From assembly GCA_001556025.1 (NCBI GenBank), contig LSIB01000092.1, forward strand, positions 1 through 64,000: a DNA stretch of 64,000 nt, read 5' to 3'. Both the position numbers and the translations under genes were made by a program. Each line of letters opens with the position of its first letter. The stretch's first letter is position 1. The notes beneath the pieces are model-generated. The model was not told the DNA's origin. It worked only from the letters and a program-made list of their open reading frames with translations, and did no database searches. The DNA is from Rhizobiales bacterium CCH3-A5. GTDB lineage: Bacteria > Pseudomonadota > Alphaproteobacteria > Rhizobiales > Beijerinckiaceae. Shown here in pieces: positions 8,106 through 18,298 of this stretch.

Positions 8106-9371
8106 ATGCGGCGTGTTGTCGTCACCGGTCTTGGCATGGTGACCCCGCTGGGTTGCGGCGTCGAGCCGACCTGGACGCGACTGATCGCCGGCGCCAGCGG
8201 CGCCGGCCCCATCACCTCGTTCGACGCCAGCGACTTGCCGGCGCGGATCGCCTGCAACATTCCGCGCGGCGACGGTTCCGACGGCAGCTTCGATCCCGAC
8301 CAGTGGATGGAGCCCAAGGAGCAGCGCAAGGTCGATGACTTCATCGTCTTCGCGATGGCGGCGGCGAAACAGGCTCTCACCGACGCCGGCTGGAAGCCCG
8401 AAAGCCGCGAGGACCAGATCGCGACCGGCGTCGCCATCGGCTCCGGCATCGGCGGGCTGGGCGGCATCTACGAGGCCTCGATCCTGCTCAAGGAGCGCGG
8501 CCCGCGTCGGCTTTCCCCGTTCTTCATTCCGGGCCGCCTGAGCAATCTGGCGGCGGGCTACGTCTCGATCGAGCATGGGCTGAAGGGTCCGAACCACTCG
8601 GCCGTGACCGCCTGCTCGACCGGGGCCCATTCGATCGGGGACGCCGCCCGGATGATCGCGCTCGGCGACGCCGAGGTGATGGTCGCCGGCGGCACCGAAT
8701 CGGCGATCAATCGCCTGGGCATCGCCGGTTTCTGCGCCTGCCGGGCGCTCTCGACCGATTTCAACGACACGCCTGAGAAAGCCTCGCGTCCCTATGACAA
8801 GGACCGCGACGGCTTCGTGATGGGCGAGGGCGCGGGCGTCGTCGTGCTCGAGGAACTCGACCATGCTCTGGCGCGCGGCGCGCGGATCTACGCAGAGGTC
8901 ATCGGCTACGGCATGTCGGGCGACGCCTATCACATAACCTCGCCGGCCGAGGATGGCGACGGCGCCTATCGCTGCATGGAGATGGCGCTAACCCGCGCCG
9001 GCATCGCGGCGAGCGAGATCGACTACATCAACGCGCACGGCACCTCGACGCAACTCGGGGACGAGATCGAACTGCGCGCTGTCGAGCGGCTGCTCGCGAA
9101 TGCGCCCAGGCGTCCCGCGATGTCGTCGACCAAATCGGCCACCGGGCACCTGCTTGGGGCTGCTGGGGCGATCGAGGCGATCTTCTCGATTCTGGCGATC
9201 CGGGACCAGGTTGCGCCGCCGACGATCAATCTCGACAACCCGTCCGTGGATACGCAGATCGACCTCGTTCCGCATGTTGCGAAGCCGATGGCGATCGAGA
9301 CGGTGCTGTCGAATTCCTTCGGTTTCGGCGGTACCAACGCCTCGCTGGTGATGAAGCGGTACGGCGGCTGA
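8106..9371 (+). CDS. fabF: Beta-ketoacyl-ACP synthase II
   Basis: Condenses malonyl-ACP with acyl-ACP to lengthen the chain by two carbons. The product is 421 aa from the ATG at 8106 (MRRVVVTGLGMVTPLG, the usual family start); an in-frame ATG at 8085 would add seven residues. The thiolase-fold active site shows the nucleophilic Cys170 (TACSTGAHS) and two histidines in NAHGTSTQLGD and SATGHLLGAAG. The glycine-rich C-terminus SFGFGGTNASLV is intact. Confidence 0.95.
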   Translation: MRRVVVTGLGMVTPLGCGVEPTWTRLIAGASGAGPITSFDASDLPARIACNIPRGDGSDGSFDPDQWMEPKEQRKVDDFIVFAMAAAKQALTDAGWKPESREDQIATGVAIGSGIGGLGGIYEASILLKERGPRRLSPFFIPGRLSNLAAGYVSIEHGLKGPNHSAVTACSTGAHSIGDAARMIALGDAEVMVAGGTESAINRLGIAGFCACRALSTDFNDTPEKASRPYDKDRDGFVMGEGAGVVVLEELDHALARGARIYAEVIGYGMSGDAYHITSPAEDGDGAYRCMEMALTRAGIAASEIDYINAHGTSTQLGDEIELRAVERLLANAPRRPAMSSTKSATGHLLGAAGAIEAIFSILAIRDQVAPPTINLDNPSVDTQIDLVPHVAKPMAIETVLSNSFGFGGTNASLVMKRYGG

Positions 9372-9558
9372 GCGCGTCGGCCGGCGGCAAGCGCGGTTTC
9401 GCCATAATTTTCGCCCATCCCTGATGGGGCCCTGAAATCGGACTCGACCTCGACGCCGGCCTGCGTCACGACTTGAACCGGGATCGGGGCCTGAAGCCTG
9501 CATCCTCCGTCGCCGATCCGAATCCCGTTCGATCCTTGCCCTGCGAGCGTCTCAACCC

Positions 9559-10947
9559 GTGACCCAGTCCCCCCGCGTCGCCCCCAAGAGCCCGAGCGAG
9601 GCGCTGAAGCCGGTGGCTCCGCCCGCCCCGCCGCCCAAGGCGCGCCGCCGTCGCCGCAGCCCGTTCATCGGTATGCTCAGCGGCCTGTTCACGGCGCTGC
9701 TGGTCGGGGCCGGGCTCATCGGCGCGATGATCATGGTGATCAACGGCCAGAGCCGCGCGCCGGGTCCGCTCGCCAGCGACCGCGTCCTGATCATCCCCAA
9801 GGAAAGCGGCCTGACCGAGATCGCCGACCTGCTGCAACGCGAGGGGCTGATCGAGCATCCCTGGGCCTTCCGCGTTTCGGCTCTGGTCACCGGCAACTGG
9901 ACCAAGCTCAAGGCCGGCGAGTTCCTGTTCAAGGCGCGCGCCAGCCAGCAGGAGATCCTCGACATCATCGCCGACGGCAAGGCCGTCGAACATGCGCTGA
10001 CGATCCCCGAGGGTCTGACGAGCGAGCAGATCGTGGCGCGGCTCAAGGAGAACGATCTCCTGTCGGGCGAGGTGATCCAGGTGCCGCGGGAGGGCACGAT
10101 CCTGCCCGACACCTACAAGTTCCAGCGTGGCTCGACCCGGCAGGCTATCATCGACCGCATGACCCGGGACCAGCGCCGCATCCTCAACGATGTATGGGCC
10201 AAGCGCCCGGCCGACCTGCCGATCAAGACGCCGCAGGAACTGGTGATCCTCGCCTCGATCGTCGAGAAGGAGACCGGCCGCGCCGACGAGCGCCCGCGCG
10301 TCGCCGGCGTGTTCATCAATCGCCTCAACCGCAAGATGAAGCTGCAATCCGACCCGACGATCGTCTACGGAATCGTCGGCGGCAAGGGCACGCTCGGCCG
10401 TCCGATCCTGCGCAGCGAGATCACGGCCGCGACGCCGTACAACACCTACGCCATTGACGGGCTGCCGCCCGGGCCGATCGCCAATCCCGGCCGCGCCGCG
10501 ATGGAGGCCGTGGTCAATCATTCGCGCACGAGGGACCTCTATTTCGTCGCCGATGGCAGCGGCGGGCATGCCTTCGCCGAGACGCTGGAGCAGCACAACC
10601 GCAATGTCGGGCGCTGGCGGCAGATCGAGGCGGCGCGCCGCGAGCCCGGCAAGCCGCCGGCCGAGGCCTCCGTCGACAAGGTCGAGCCGCCGCCCGCGCC
10701 CGATACCCGCACCGAGGCGCCCGGCGCGCAGCGCACCGGCCTGGCCCCGGCCGAGGTCGAGACCTTCCCCGTGCCGGCCAACCGCCGCGGCCTGCCGACC
10801 GTCCAACCCGGCGGCGCGGTGCAGGCCGGGGCGGCGGGAACGCGGGCGCGCGCCTTCGACGCGTCGGAGGGGACGGCGCGCGACCCGCTGCTGAACCGCA
10901 GCTTCGACCTGAACACCCCCAAGCAGATTCCCGCGCTGCGGCCGTAG
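9559..10947 (+). CDS. mltG: Endolytic murein transglycosylase MltG (YceG-like)
   Basis: Cleaves nascent peptidoglycan glycan strands in the periplasm, probably setting their length. The 462-aa product starts at a GTG. It has a basic, proline-rich cytoplasmic N-terminus, one membrane helix at about 38-62, a LysM-like part, and the YceG catalytic domain with the glutamate motif IVEKET (about 235-239). The signature GRPILRSEI...TPYNTY and a GLPPGPIANP motif follow. An unusual low-complexity Pro/Ala tail occupies about 355-462. It lies between the fab genes and yicC-gmk. Confidence 0.93.
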   Translation: MTQSPRVAPKSPSEALKPVAPPAPPPKARRRRRSPFIGMLSGLFTALLVGAGLIGAMIMVINGQSRAPGPLASDRVLIIPKESGLTEIADLLQREGLIEHPWAFRVSALVTGNWTKLKAGEFLFKARASQQEILDIIADGKAVEHALTIPEGLTSEQIVARLKENDLLSGEVIQVPREGTILPDTYKFQRGSTRQAIIDRMTRDQRRILNDVWAKRPADLPIKTPQELVILASIVEKETGRADERPRVAGVFINRLNRKMKLQSDPTIVYGIVGGKGTLGRPILRSEITAATPYNTYAIDGLPPGPIANPGRAAMEAVVNHSRTRDLYFVADGSGGHAFAETLEQHNRNVGRWRQIEAARREPGKPPAEASVDKVEPPPAPDTRTEAPGAQRTGLAPAEVETFPVPANRRGLPTVQPGGAVQAGAAGTRARAFDASEGTARDPLLNRSFDLNTPKQIPALRP

Positions 10948-11055
10948 AGCCGTCATCCCCAACGCGTTGACCAGCCTCTCCCCGGCCGCGCTTGCCCCCG
11001 ACCAGCACCGACATTACGGTCCCGCCGCATCGCGGCAGTGCGGACAAGGATAGCC

Positions 11056-11937
11056 ATGGCCATCGAGAGCATGACGGGTTTCGCCCGCACGGCGGGCGCT
11101 GCGGGCATCCATGCCTGGGCCTGGGAAATCCGCAGCGTCAACGGGCGCGGCCTCGACATCCGGGTCCGCGTGCCGCCGGGCTTCGAGGTGCTGGCCGAAG
11201 CCGCCCGCAAGCAGCTCGGCGCGGCTTTCGCGCGCGGTACGCTCCATTGCAACCTCTCGCTCAGCAGCGACGCGGGCCCGCCACGCCTGCGCATCAACGA
11301 GGCGGCGCTGGCTGGCCTCGTGGAAGCGGTCGCGCGCCTGCCTGCCCATGAAGGCGTCCGCCCGGCGAGCTATGACGGCCTGCTAGCGATCCGTGGCATT
11401 GTCGAACTGGCGGATGAGGCGCAGGACGCGCTCACCGTGCTGGAGACGCCGGTTATGGCCGGGCTCGGCGAGGTCGTGGTCGCCCTGAAACAGGCTCGCG
11501 CCGCCGAGGGACAGGCGCTGGAGACGATCGTAACGGGCCAGCTCGATGCGATCGCGGCGCTGACGCAACAGGCTGAAACCCATCCGGCGCGTAGCAATGA
11601 CGCGATCCGCGCGCGCCTTGCGGCGCAGGTCGCGGCGCTGCTGGAGGCGAGCCAGGCGCTCGATCCGCAGCGGCTGCATCAAGAGGCGGCGCTGCTTGCC
11701 GTCAAGGCGGATATCCGAGAGGAACTCGACCGGTTGAAGGCTCATGTCGCGGCGCTGCGCGTGCTGCTGGCCCAGGGCGGGCCGATCGGCCGCAAGCTCG
11801 ATTTCCTGTCGCAGGAGTTCGGCCGCGAGGCCTCGACGCTCTGCGCCAAGGCGGGCGACGCGAGCCTGTCGCGCATCGGGCTCGATCTCCGCACAGTCGT
11901 CGATCAGATGCGCGAACAAGTCCAGAATGTGGAGTGA
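11056..11937 (+). CDS. YicC family endoribonuclease
   Basis: A 293-aa protein with the YicC hallmarks: N-terminal MTGFAR, the RSVNGRGLDIRVRVP segment, and the C-terminal DUF1732 region (KLDFLSQEFGREASTL, then a helix ending the protein). E. coli YicC is an endoribonuclease acting on small RNAs such as RyhB. The ATG at 11056 fits the family start better than an upstream GTG at 11038. It lies directly upstream of gmk, a conserved neighbour in Hyphomicrobiales. Confidence 0.9.
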   Translation: MAIESMTGFARTAGAAGIHAWAWEIRSVNGRGLDIRVRVPPGFEVLAEAARKQLGAAFARGTLHCNLSLSSDAGPPRLRINEAALAGLVEAVARLPAHEGVRPASYDGLLAIRGIVELADEAQDALTVLETPVMAGLGEVVVALKQARAAEGQALETIVTGQLDAIAALTQQAETHPARSNDAIRARLAAQVAALLEASQALDPQRLHQEAALLAVKADIREELDRLKAHVAALRVLLAQGGPIGRKLDFLSQEFGREASTLCAKAGDASLSRIGLDLRTVVDQMREQVQNVE

Positions 11938-11943
11938 GGCATA

Positions 11944-11984
11944 GGATTCAGATTCTAGTTCGAATCGACCTAGAATCTGAATCC
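11944..11984. repeat. 15-bp perfect hairpin after yicC
   Basis: GGATTCAGATTCTAG (11944-11958) pairs perfectly with 11970-11984 around an 11-nt loop. It begins 6 bp after the yicC stop. It lacks a T-tract, so it is better read as a palindromic repeat or mRNA-end stabiliser than as a terminator. Confidence 0.8.
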
Positions 11985-12004
11985 GTCTCAAAAACTTGAA
12001 AGCA

Positions 12005-12055
12005 AGAGCATGATGTCGTCCGAAAACCGGTTCCCACTTTTCGGCATCATGCTCT
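12005..12055. repeat. Rhizobiales-type palindromic repeat (RPE-like) abutting gmk
   Basis: AGAGCATGATG (12005-12015) pairs with CATCATGCTCT (12045-12055), and inside it CCGAAAA (12020-12026) pairs with TTTTCGG (12038-12044). The core AAAACCGGTTCCCACTTTT matches a repeat I know to be abundant in Hyphomicrobiales genomes. It ends one base before the gmk ATG and therefore fills its ribosome-binding region. Confidence 0.85.
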
Positions 12056-12056
12056 G

Positions 12057-12704
12057 ATGGTCGAGCAACCCCGCCCGGCCCGTCGCGGCCTGATGCTGAT
12101 CCTGTCCTCGCCGTCCGGCGCGGGCAAGTCGACGCTAACTCGCACCCTTTGCCAGCGTGAGACCAATCTCGATCTCTCGGTCTCGGTGACGACGCGAGCC
12201 CGGCGCCCGTCCGAGATCGACGGCGTGCATTACCGCTTCATCGAGCGCCAGGCCTTCGATGATTTGCGCGCCCACGACGACTTGCTCGAATGGGCCGAGG
12301 TCCACGGCAATTGCTACGGCACGCCGCGCAGGCCCGTCGAAGCCGCGCTGGCGCAGGGCCGCGACGTTCTCTTCGACATCGACTGGCAGGGAACCCTGCA
12401 GATCGTCGAGAAGGCGCGCGCCGACGTGGTGACGATCTTCATCCTGCCGCCCTCGATGGCGGAGTTGCGTTCGCGTCTGGTCCGCCGCGCCGAGGATGCG
12501 ACGGAGGTCATCGCCAAGCGTTTGGCCAATGCGCGCGACGAGATCGCGCGCTGGAGCGTCTACGACTACGTCATCGTCAATGACGATCTGAATGCGGCCT
12601 ATGAATCGATCCGCTCGATCCTCGTCGCCGAGCGCCTCAAGCGCAGCCGCGCCACGGGTCTGGGCGATTTCGTGGAGACGCTGCTGACCGAAAAGCTGTC
12701 CTAA
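12057..12704 (+). CDS. gmk: Guanylate kinase
   Basis: Phosphorylates GMP to GDP with ATP in the cytoplasm. The 215-aa product has the P-loop [10 protein letters not shown] near residue 20, the GMP-binding segment [20 protein letters not shown], and the lid region. The ATG at 12057 has no Shine-Dalgarno sequence because a palindromic repeat occupies the bases just before it. An internal ATG at 12093 is possible but would leave almost nothing before the P-loop strand. It is convergent with rsmA, which ends 16 bp away. Confidence 0.95.
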   Translation: MVEQPRPARRGLMLILSSPSGAGKSTLTRTLCQRETNLDLSVSVTTRARRPSEIDGVHYRFIERQAFDDLRAHDDLLEWAEVHGNCYGTPRRPVEAALAQGRDVLFDIDWQGTLQIVEKARADVVTIFILPPSMAELRSRLVRRAEDATEVIAKRLANARDEIARWSVYDYVIVNDDLNAAYESIRSILVAERLKRSRATGLGDFVETLLTEKLS

Positions 12705-12720
12705 ACCCAGACTGCGCGGC

Positions 12721-13569
12721 TCAGCGCAACCCGGCCATCGCGTTCGCCAGCGCGACGAAGCCTTCGACCGGGATCTCCTCGGCGCGCGCGGTCGGTGGCA
12801 GCCCCGCCGCCTCGATCATCGGCAGCGGGTCCGGCGTCACCGCCTTCAGGCTCTGGCGCAGCATCTTGCGGCGCTGCCCGAAGGCCGCCAGCGTGATCCG
12901 CTCCAGCAGTCGCCGGTCGCAGGGCTCAGGGCTCGGGCGCGGCACCAGATGCACGACCGACGAAGTGATCTTGGGCTGCGGCACGAAAGCGGTTTTCGGT
13001 ACGTCGAACAGGATCTTCGCCTTGCAGCGCCAGCCGGTCAGGACCGCGAGCCGGCCGTAATCGGCGCGCTGCGCGGGCGTCGCGACGATGCGCTCCGCGA
13101 CCTCGCGCTGGAACATCAGCGTCAGCGAGCGCCACCAGGGCGGCCAGGGATCGAGGCTGAGCCAGCCGACCAGCAGGGGCGTGCCGATGTTGTAGGGCAG
13201 GTTGGCGACGATGCGGGCCGGCTCGCCGCCAAGCAGGCGCGACAGATCGACCGCCAGCGCGTCGCCGTCGACGACCTCAAGACGTCCGGGATAATGCGCC
13301 GCGATCTCCGCCAGCGCCGGCAGGCAGCGCCGGTCGCGCTCGACGGCGATCACTTTTGCCGCGCCATTGGCGAGCAAGGCCCGCGTCAGGCCGCCGGGGC
13401 CCGGGCCGATCTCGACCACCGTCTCGCCTTCGAGCGGGCCGGCCGCGCGGGCGATGCGGCCGGTCAAATTGAGGTCGAACAGGAAATTCTGGCCGAGCGA
13501 CTTCTGCGCGTTGAGGCCATGGCGCTCGACCACCTCGCGCAGGGGCGGCAGATCGTCGATCTGGCTCAT
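12721..13569 (-). CDS. rsmA: 16S rRNA (A1518/A1519) dimethyltransferase
   Basis: Dimethylates two adjacent adenines in the 3' hairpin of 16S rRNA (KsgA). The 282-aa product shows the N-terminal QKSLGQNFL motif, the SAM-binding [10 protein letters not shown] loop, and the catalytic [11 protein letters not shown] motif. The C-terminal helical domain includes [13 protein letters not shown]. Its ATG overlaps the pdxA stop (ATGA), so translation is coupled; this pdxA-rsmA order is standard. Confidence 0.96.
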   Translation of the reverse strand: MSQIDDLPPLREVVERHGLNAQKSLGQNFLFDLNLTGRIARAAGPLEGETVVEIGPGPGGLTRALLANGAAKVIAVERDRRCLPALAEIAAHYPGRLEVVDGDALAVDLSRLLGGEPARIVANLPYNIGTPLLVGWLSLDPWPPWWRSLTLMFQREVAERIVATPAQRADYGRLAVLTGWRCKAKILFDVPKTAFVPQPKITSSVVHLVPRPSPEPCDRRLLERITLAAFGQRRKMLRQSLKAVTPDPLPMIEAAGLPPTARAEEIPVEGFVALANAMAGLR

Positions 13570-14576
13570 GCGGGAGCCCTTGCGGAGAACGCGGCCATTC
13601 GCGCCGCGAGCTTGAGCGCCGCGCAGAGGCTGTCTGGCCTCGCGAGGCCTCGACCGGCGATGTCGAAGGCCGTGCCGTGGTCGGGCGAGGTGCGGATGAA
13701 AGGCAGCCCGAGCGTGACGTTGACGCCCTCGTCGAAGGCGATCGTCTTGATCGGGATCAGCGCCTGGTCGTGATACATCGCCAGCGCCACGTCGTAGCCG
13801 GCCCGCGCGCGGGCATGGAACATCGTGTCGGCCGGGTAGGGGCCGCGCGCATCGATGCCGCGTTCGCGCAGGTGGGCGATGGCGGGTGCGACGATTGCCT
13901 CATCCTCCAGCCCGAGCGCGCCGCCCTCGCCGGCATGCGGGTTCAGCCCGCTGACAGCGAGGCGCGGCGCGGAGATGCCGAAGCGGCTCGTCATCTCGGC
14001 TGCCACGATCAGGCCCGTCTGGACGATGAGGTCGGTCGTCAGCAGGTCGGGCACCGCACTCAGCGGAACATGGATCGTCACCGGCACGACGGCGAGATCC
14101 TCGCTCCACAGCAGCATTACGGGATGGGGCTCGCTCCCGCCATCGGCCGCCAGATGCGCGAGATACTCGGTATGCCCGGGATGCTTGAAGCCAGCCGCGT
14201 AAAGCACTGATTTCGCGATCGGATTCGTTACCACTGCCGAGGCTTGGCCAGCCCTGACGGCGCCGACTGCGCGGTCGATCGCCGCGATTGTGCCGGGCGC
14301 CGTGGCCGGGTCGGGACGGCCGGGCGACACGGCCTTTCCAGGCTCCAGCGGGATGACCGGAAGGGCGGCGCCGAACCGCGCGCCGACGTCGTCCCAGTCG
14401 CAGGCGACCAGAGGCACGTCGCATGAGAGCGAACGGGCGAGGCCGCGCAGATGGTCGATGTCGGCGATGCAGGCGAAGGGCGGCAAGGCCCTCTCGTCAC
14501 GCTGGAGCCAGGCCTTCAGCGCCAGTTCCGGCCCGATGCCGGACGGGTCGCCCTGCGTCAGCGCCAATGGCCGCAT
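13566..14576 (-). CDS. pdxA: 4-hydroxythreonine-4-phosphate dehydrogenase
   Basis: NAD-dependent oxidation step of the DXP-dependent pyridoxal 5'-phosphate pathway. The 336-aa product begins [17 protein letters not shown], the typical start. Metal-binding histidines are seen in [11 protein letters not shown] and [12 protein letters not shown], and the [13 protein letters not shown] motif closes the domain. An upstream TTG (14630) and an ATG (14612) are in frame but add residues before the family start. It lies directly after lptD, where surA normally sits in related genomes. Confidence 0.94.
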   Translation of the reverse strand: MRPLALTQGDPSGIGPELALKAWLQRDERALPPFACIADIDHLRGLARSLSCDVPLVACDWDDVGARFGAALPVIPLEPGKAVSPGRPDPATAPGTIAAIDRAVGAVRAGQASAVVTNPIAKSVLYAAGFKHPGHTEYLAHLAADGGSEPHPVMLLWSEDLAVVPVTIHVPLSAVPDLLTTDLIVQTGLIVAAEMTSRFGISAPRLAVSGLNPHAGEGGALGLEDEAIVAPAIAHLRERGIDARGPYPADTMFHARARAGYDVALAMYHDQALIPIKTIAFDEGVNVTLGLPFIRTSPDHGTAFDIAGRGLARPDSLCAALKLAARMAAFSARAPA

Positions 14577-14647
14577 CGACGGGGAAAGCTGCGGCACCGG
14601 ACGCCTCTGCATGGGTGGATCCGGCGACAAGGCCGTGCCGGAGGCGC

Positions 14648-17176
14648 TCAGCGGACGCCGTCGCCCGTCGCCGAGTCGAGGTTCTGCTGCAGGGCGACCT
14701 CACCCAGCGTCCGCAGTTCCAGCCTGAAAAGCACGGTGCGCGAGTCCTTCGTCGCGCCCGCTTGCCGATCGGCATAGTTTTGCGAATAGGCGATGTCGAA
14801 GATCGTGCATTCGTCGGTGTAGTTGATGCCGAACGAGGTCGATGCGGTCTGGAAAAGGCCCGTCCTCGGATAGGTCGGCGGCGTCCCGACAGGCGAGACC
14901 TGATAGGCCGCCAAAGCGTCGCGATAACGCTCCCGGTCGTATTTGTACTTGTCGAGGTCGAACAGGACGCCGGCGCGCAGCCGCCAGTTCTGCGTCACGG
15001 CGATCGAGGAGTTCAGCGACAGGCCCTCGCGCCGGCGGTTGATGCCGAGGCTTGGCTGCGGCTCGTAGCGGCTATAGCCGACCGAGGCAGAGACGATTTT
15101 GGTCGAATAGGTCGCGGCCGCGTCGGCGCGCTGGACCTCGAAAGTGGTCTCGTTCAGCCGCGTCGCGCCGCTGAACAGGAGGCCGCTGAACGGGGAAAAC
15201 TGAGCGCGGGCGACGATGTCCGACCGGTCGGTGTCGAGGCCGGAATCGATGCCTGCATTGACCAGATCGCCGCGCGCGAAGGAGTTGCGGCCGCCGATAT
15301 GGTAGGACTGGCCGAGCAGGGCGTTGGCATAAGCCTGACCGCCGAAACGCCCGGTATAGAGCGCGCCGACATTGAGGCGAGAGCCGCCCTCGAGCCGGTC
15401 GTAGCCGGAAAACTTGCCGCTCCATTCGAACAGATTGGTGTCATCGAACACCAGGCTCTGCGAATCCTCGTTGGCGATGCGCAGGCTCGAGGTCTCGTTG
15501 GGCCGCGCCACGATCTGCGCGACTGGCTCGATGATATGGGTGCCCCAGCCGGTCCGGGCGACGAAGGGGTAGCGATACATCAGGCCGACGGCCGGCATGG
15601 CGCGGCCGAAGACCTCGTTGGAGGTGTCGGCGATAGTGGCGGCGTATGCGTTGTAATACTGCGTCGTCGACGGGTTGATCGAGAACACGTCGGCGCGCAG
15701 CGAGGCATAGGGCGTCCAGACCTGGCCGATCGGATCGATGAAGTTGCGCCGCCAGGACACTTCCGCGGTGGCGCGCGAAACGTTGCCGGCGAGGCCGCGC
15801 ACCAGACAGGTGCTCTTCTGGTAGACGGCGCAACCGTCATAGAGTGCGCCGCTGCTGGCGGTGTTGATCAGCGTCGCCGTCTGGCGCGGGATTTGCTGAT
15901 AGGCCGCAGCTTCGCGATGCAGACTGGTGACGTTGACGTTGAAGGCGATCTCGCCGCCGAGGAAGGACGGCTTGTCGATCCGCTTGTTGTAGTCGAGCGA
16001 GGGCAGCACGACCGGCTGCTGCTTCTGCCAGTCGTTCGAGGTCAACGGCTGGAAGTAATAGCCGCGCAGGTCGAACCACGCCGAAGGGCTCTGGCCGTTG
16101 AGATAGACCGTCGAGATCGACTCCTGGAGATAGGTCGTTGAACTGACGCTCTCATTGGTGATGCGGTAGTTCCGGTAGAACCAGCGGTCGGTCGACATCG
16201 CGACGTTCCAGCCGAAATTCCAGCGCGGATTGAGGAAGAACTTGCCGTTGGACTCGATCGAGCCGCGGAACTCCTTGTTGCCCGCGCCGAAGGGGGCCGC
16301 CAGGAAAGCCTCGGGCTCCTGCTGGTTGATGCCGCTGGCGCGGATCAGATAGGAGCCGTTCGCCATACGGTGGCGCCATTCCGCCTGGCCGAGGAAACCC
16401 TGGCGCGTCAGATAGGTCGGCGTGATCGTGACATCGTAGTTCGGCGCGAGATTGAAGAAATACGGCACCGAGACGCCGAAGCCGAGCGCCTCGGTGTTGA
16501 GATAGCGCGGTGCGAGCACGCCGGTCTTGCGTTTCACCGTCGAATCCGGACCCGACATATAGGGCAGGTAAGCCATCGGAACGCCGAGGAATTCGAGACG
16601 GGCGTCTTCGTAATAGATCGTCTGTTCGGACTTCTTGTGAATGATCCTGGCGGCGCGGACCTGCCAGAAGGGTGGCTTCTCGGGTGCATCCTTGCAGGCC
16701 TCGCAAGCCGTGTAGATGCCCTTCTCGAAGACGAAGGTCTCGCCATCGGTGCGCTCGGCGCGCGGCGCGGAGAACCGTGTCCTGTCTGGGTTCTGCACCT
16801 GCAGGGAATCGATGAAGCCGTCGCGGAAATCATCCGTCAGGTTGAAACGCTCGCCGGTGATGACGGTGCCGTTGGCCTCGGTGATGCGGGCGTTTCCGGT
16901 GGCGACGACGCGCTTGCTGCCACGGTCGTAGACGACGCGGTCGGCTTCGATTGTGCGGCCCTGATAGAGGATCTGAACCGAGCCGACGGCGGCCACGGTG
17001 TTGTTGTCGTTGTTGTAGATCAGTTCCCTGGCATCGACGACCATCCGCTCCGGCGGCTTCGCTGCAGCCGAAGCGGGCGCCTGTGCCAGCGCAGGATACG
17101 CCAGCATGAACGCCAGGCTCGAGACGAGCGCGGTCGCTGCAGCGTAGCGAGCCATGCGTCTCACGCCAGATGCCAT
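14648..17176 (-). CDS. lptD: LPS-assembly outer-membrane protein LptD
   Basis: Inserts lipopolysaccharide into the outer leaflet of the outer membrane. The 842-aa product has a signal peptide (about 1-32, ending PALAQA) and an N-terminal OstA/LptA-like beta-jellyroll (about 45-150; [28 protein letters not shown]). The rest is a large beta-barrel with repeated aromatic-rich strands and a C-terminal strand region. Cysteines near [16 protein letters not shown] and ECT could form disulfides. Third gene of a minus-strand lptF-lptG-lptD-pdxA-rsmA run. Confidence 0.93.
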   Translation of the reverse strand: MASGVRRMARYAAATALVSSLAFMLAYPALAQAPASAAAKPPERMVVDARELIYNNDNNTVAAVGSVQILYQGRTIEADRVVYDRGSKRVVATGNARITEANGTVITGERFNLTDDFRDGFIDSLQVQNPDRTRFSAPRAERTDGETFVFEKGIYTACEACKDAPEKPPFWQVRAARIIHKKSEQTIYYEDARLEFLGVPMAYLPYMSGPDSTVKRKTGVLAPRYLNTEALGFGVSVPYFFNLAPNYDVTITPTYLTRQGFLGQAEWRHRMANGSYLIRASGINQQEPEAFLAAPFGAGNKEFRGSIESNGKFFLNPRWNFGWNVAMSTDRWFYRNYRITNESVSSTTYLQESISTVYLNGQSPSAWFDLRGYYFQPLTSNDWQKQQPVVLPSLDYNKRIDKPSFLGGEIAFNVNVTSLHREAAAYQQIPRQTATLINTASSGALYDGCAVYQKSTCLVRGLAGNVSRATAEVSWRRNFIDPIGQVWTPYASLRADVFSINPSTTQYYNAYAATIADTSNEVFGRAMPAVGLMYRYPFVARTGWGTHIIEPVAQIVARPNETSSLRIANEDSQSLVFDDTNLFEWSGKFSGYDRLEGGSRLNVGALYTGRFGGQAYANALLGQSYHIGGRNSFARGDLVNAGIDSGLDTDRSDIVARAQFSPFSGLLFSGATRLNETTFEVQRADAAATYSTKIVSASVGYSRYEPQPSLGINRRREGLSLNSSIAVTQNWRLRAGVLFDLDKYKYDRERYRDALAAYQVSPVGTPPTYPRTGLFQTASTSFGINYTDECTIFDIAYSQNYADRQAGATKDSRTVLFRLELRTLGEVALQQNLDSATGDGVR

Positions 17177-17212
17177 ACGCTCAATCCTAAATTAACCATA
17201 GGCACAGTACGT

Positions 17213-18298
17213 TTACCCATCTTCCTGATGGAGGAGAGCCAGAGCGCCGAGCATCGTCCCCACAACAGCCGGCAGCCAGGCGGCGATCACGGAACCGACG
17301 ATCCCGGCCGACCCTAGCTCTTCCGACAATTGCGTCGCAACATAGAGCACGAAGCCCGCCGCCACGCCACCTACCACCAGTCTCGTCACACCACCAAACC
17401 TGAAAAATCTTAAGGAAACGGATGCCGCCACGAGGACCATGGCGACCAGCAGCAGCGGCCGCGCCATCAGCGACTGGTAGCGCAGCTCGTAGCGGGTGGT
17501 GTCGAGGCCGGCATTCTTCGTCCGTTCGATCACGGTCGGCATCGACCAGAAACCGACGGCGTCAGGCGGTGTGAAACTTTGCCGCATCTGCTCCGGCTCC
17601 AGCGTCGTCGCGACGAGATAGGTCGGGTAGCTCTGTGGCTCTTCCATGGCGGAAATGACGCGGGCGTCGCTCAGTTCCCAGTAGCCCGGCCGCAGCACCG
17701 CCTGTCTGGCGTCGATTCGCTCGCTGAAGCCCCCGCCGGGACCAAACGAGAAGATCGCGACCTGGGACAAACCGTCGCCATCGGGCAGGGCGCCGGCCGC
17801 GCGCACGATCGACTGCCCATCGACGCTGTGCTGCCTGAGCCAGATCTCCTGATTGGCCGGCTGGGTCCCGCGCACGAACAGGCGCGCCTCCAGCAGCGTC
17901 GCATTGCGCTTCAACTCGGCCGCAACGGGATTGTAGACCAGGATCGAGAACAGCCCGATCAGCCCCGCCACCAGCGCCGCCGGCTGCAGGAACTGCCAGG
18001 CCGAGACGCCGACTGAGCGGGCGACGACGAGTTCGAGCTTCCGGCTCAGCGTCAGCAGCGCGAACATCCCGCCGAAGAGCGCCGCGAAGGGGAAGATCTG
18101 CTCGGCCACCGCAGGCGCGCGGTAGAGTGCGAGCCGGACGATCTGCGCCGTCGTCGCCACGGGGGAATCGCCGGCGCGGCGCATCAGCTCGACGAAATCG
18201 AGCGTGCCGATCAGAAAGAAGAACGTCCCGAACACGCCGAGGATGGCGCGCGCGAAGCGCTTCGTCAGATAGCGGCCGAAGGTCGAGGTGAGCAGCAT
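17213..18298 (-). CDS. lptG: LPS export ABC transporter permease LptG
   Basis: Inner-membrane permease that with LptF and LptB extracts LPS and hands it to LptC/LptA. The 361-aa product has the YjgQ layout: N-terminal helices about 15-120, a periplasmic jellyroll about 130-260 and C-terminal helices about 275-355. Its ATG overlaps the lptF stop by one base (TGATG), showing coupled translation. Distinguished from LptF by gene order and the start TFGRYLTKRFARAILGVF. Confidence 0.92.
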   Translation of the reverse strand: MLLTSTFGRYLTKRFARAILGVFGTFFFLIGTLDFVELMRRAGDSPVATTAQIVRLALYRAPAVAEQIFPFAALFGGMFALLTLSRKLELVVARSVGVSAWQFLQPAALVAGLIGLFSILVYNPVAAELKRNATLLEARLFVRGTQPANQEIWLRQHSVDGQSIVRAAGALPDGDGLSQVAIFSFGPGGGFSERIDARQAVLRPGYWELSDARVISAMEEPQSYPTYLVATTLEPEQMRQSFTPPDAVGFWSMPTVIERTKNAGLDTTRYELRYQSLMARPLLLVAMVLVAASVSLRFFRFGGVTRLVVGGVAAGFVLYVATQLSEELGSAGIVGSVIAAWLPAVVGTMLGALALLHQEDG

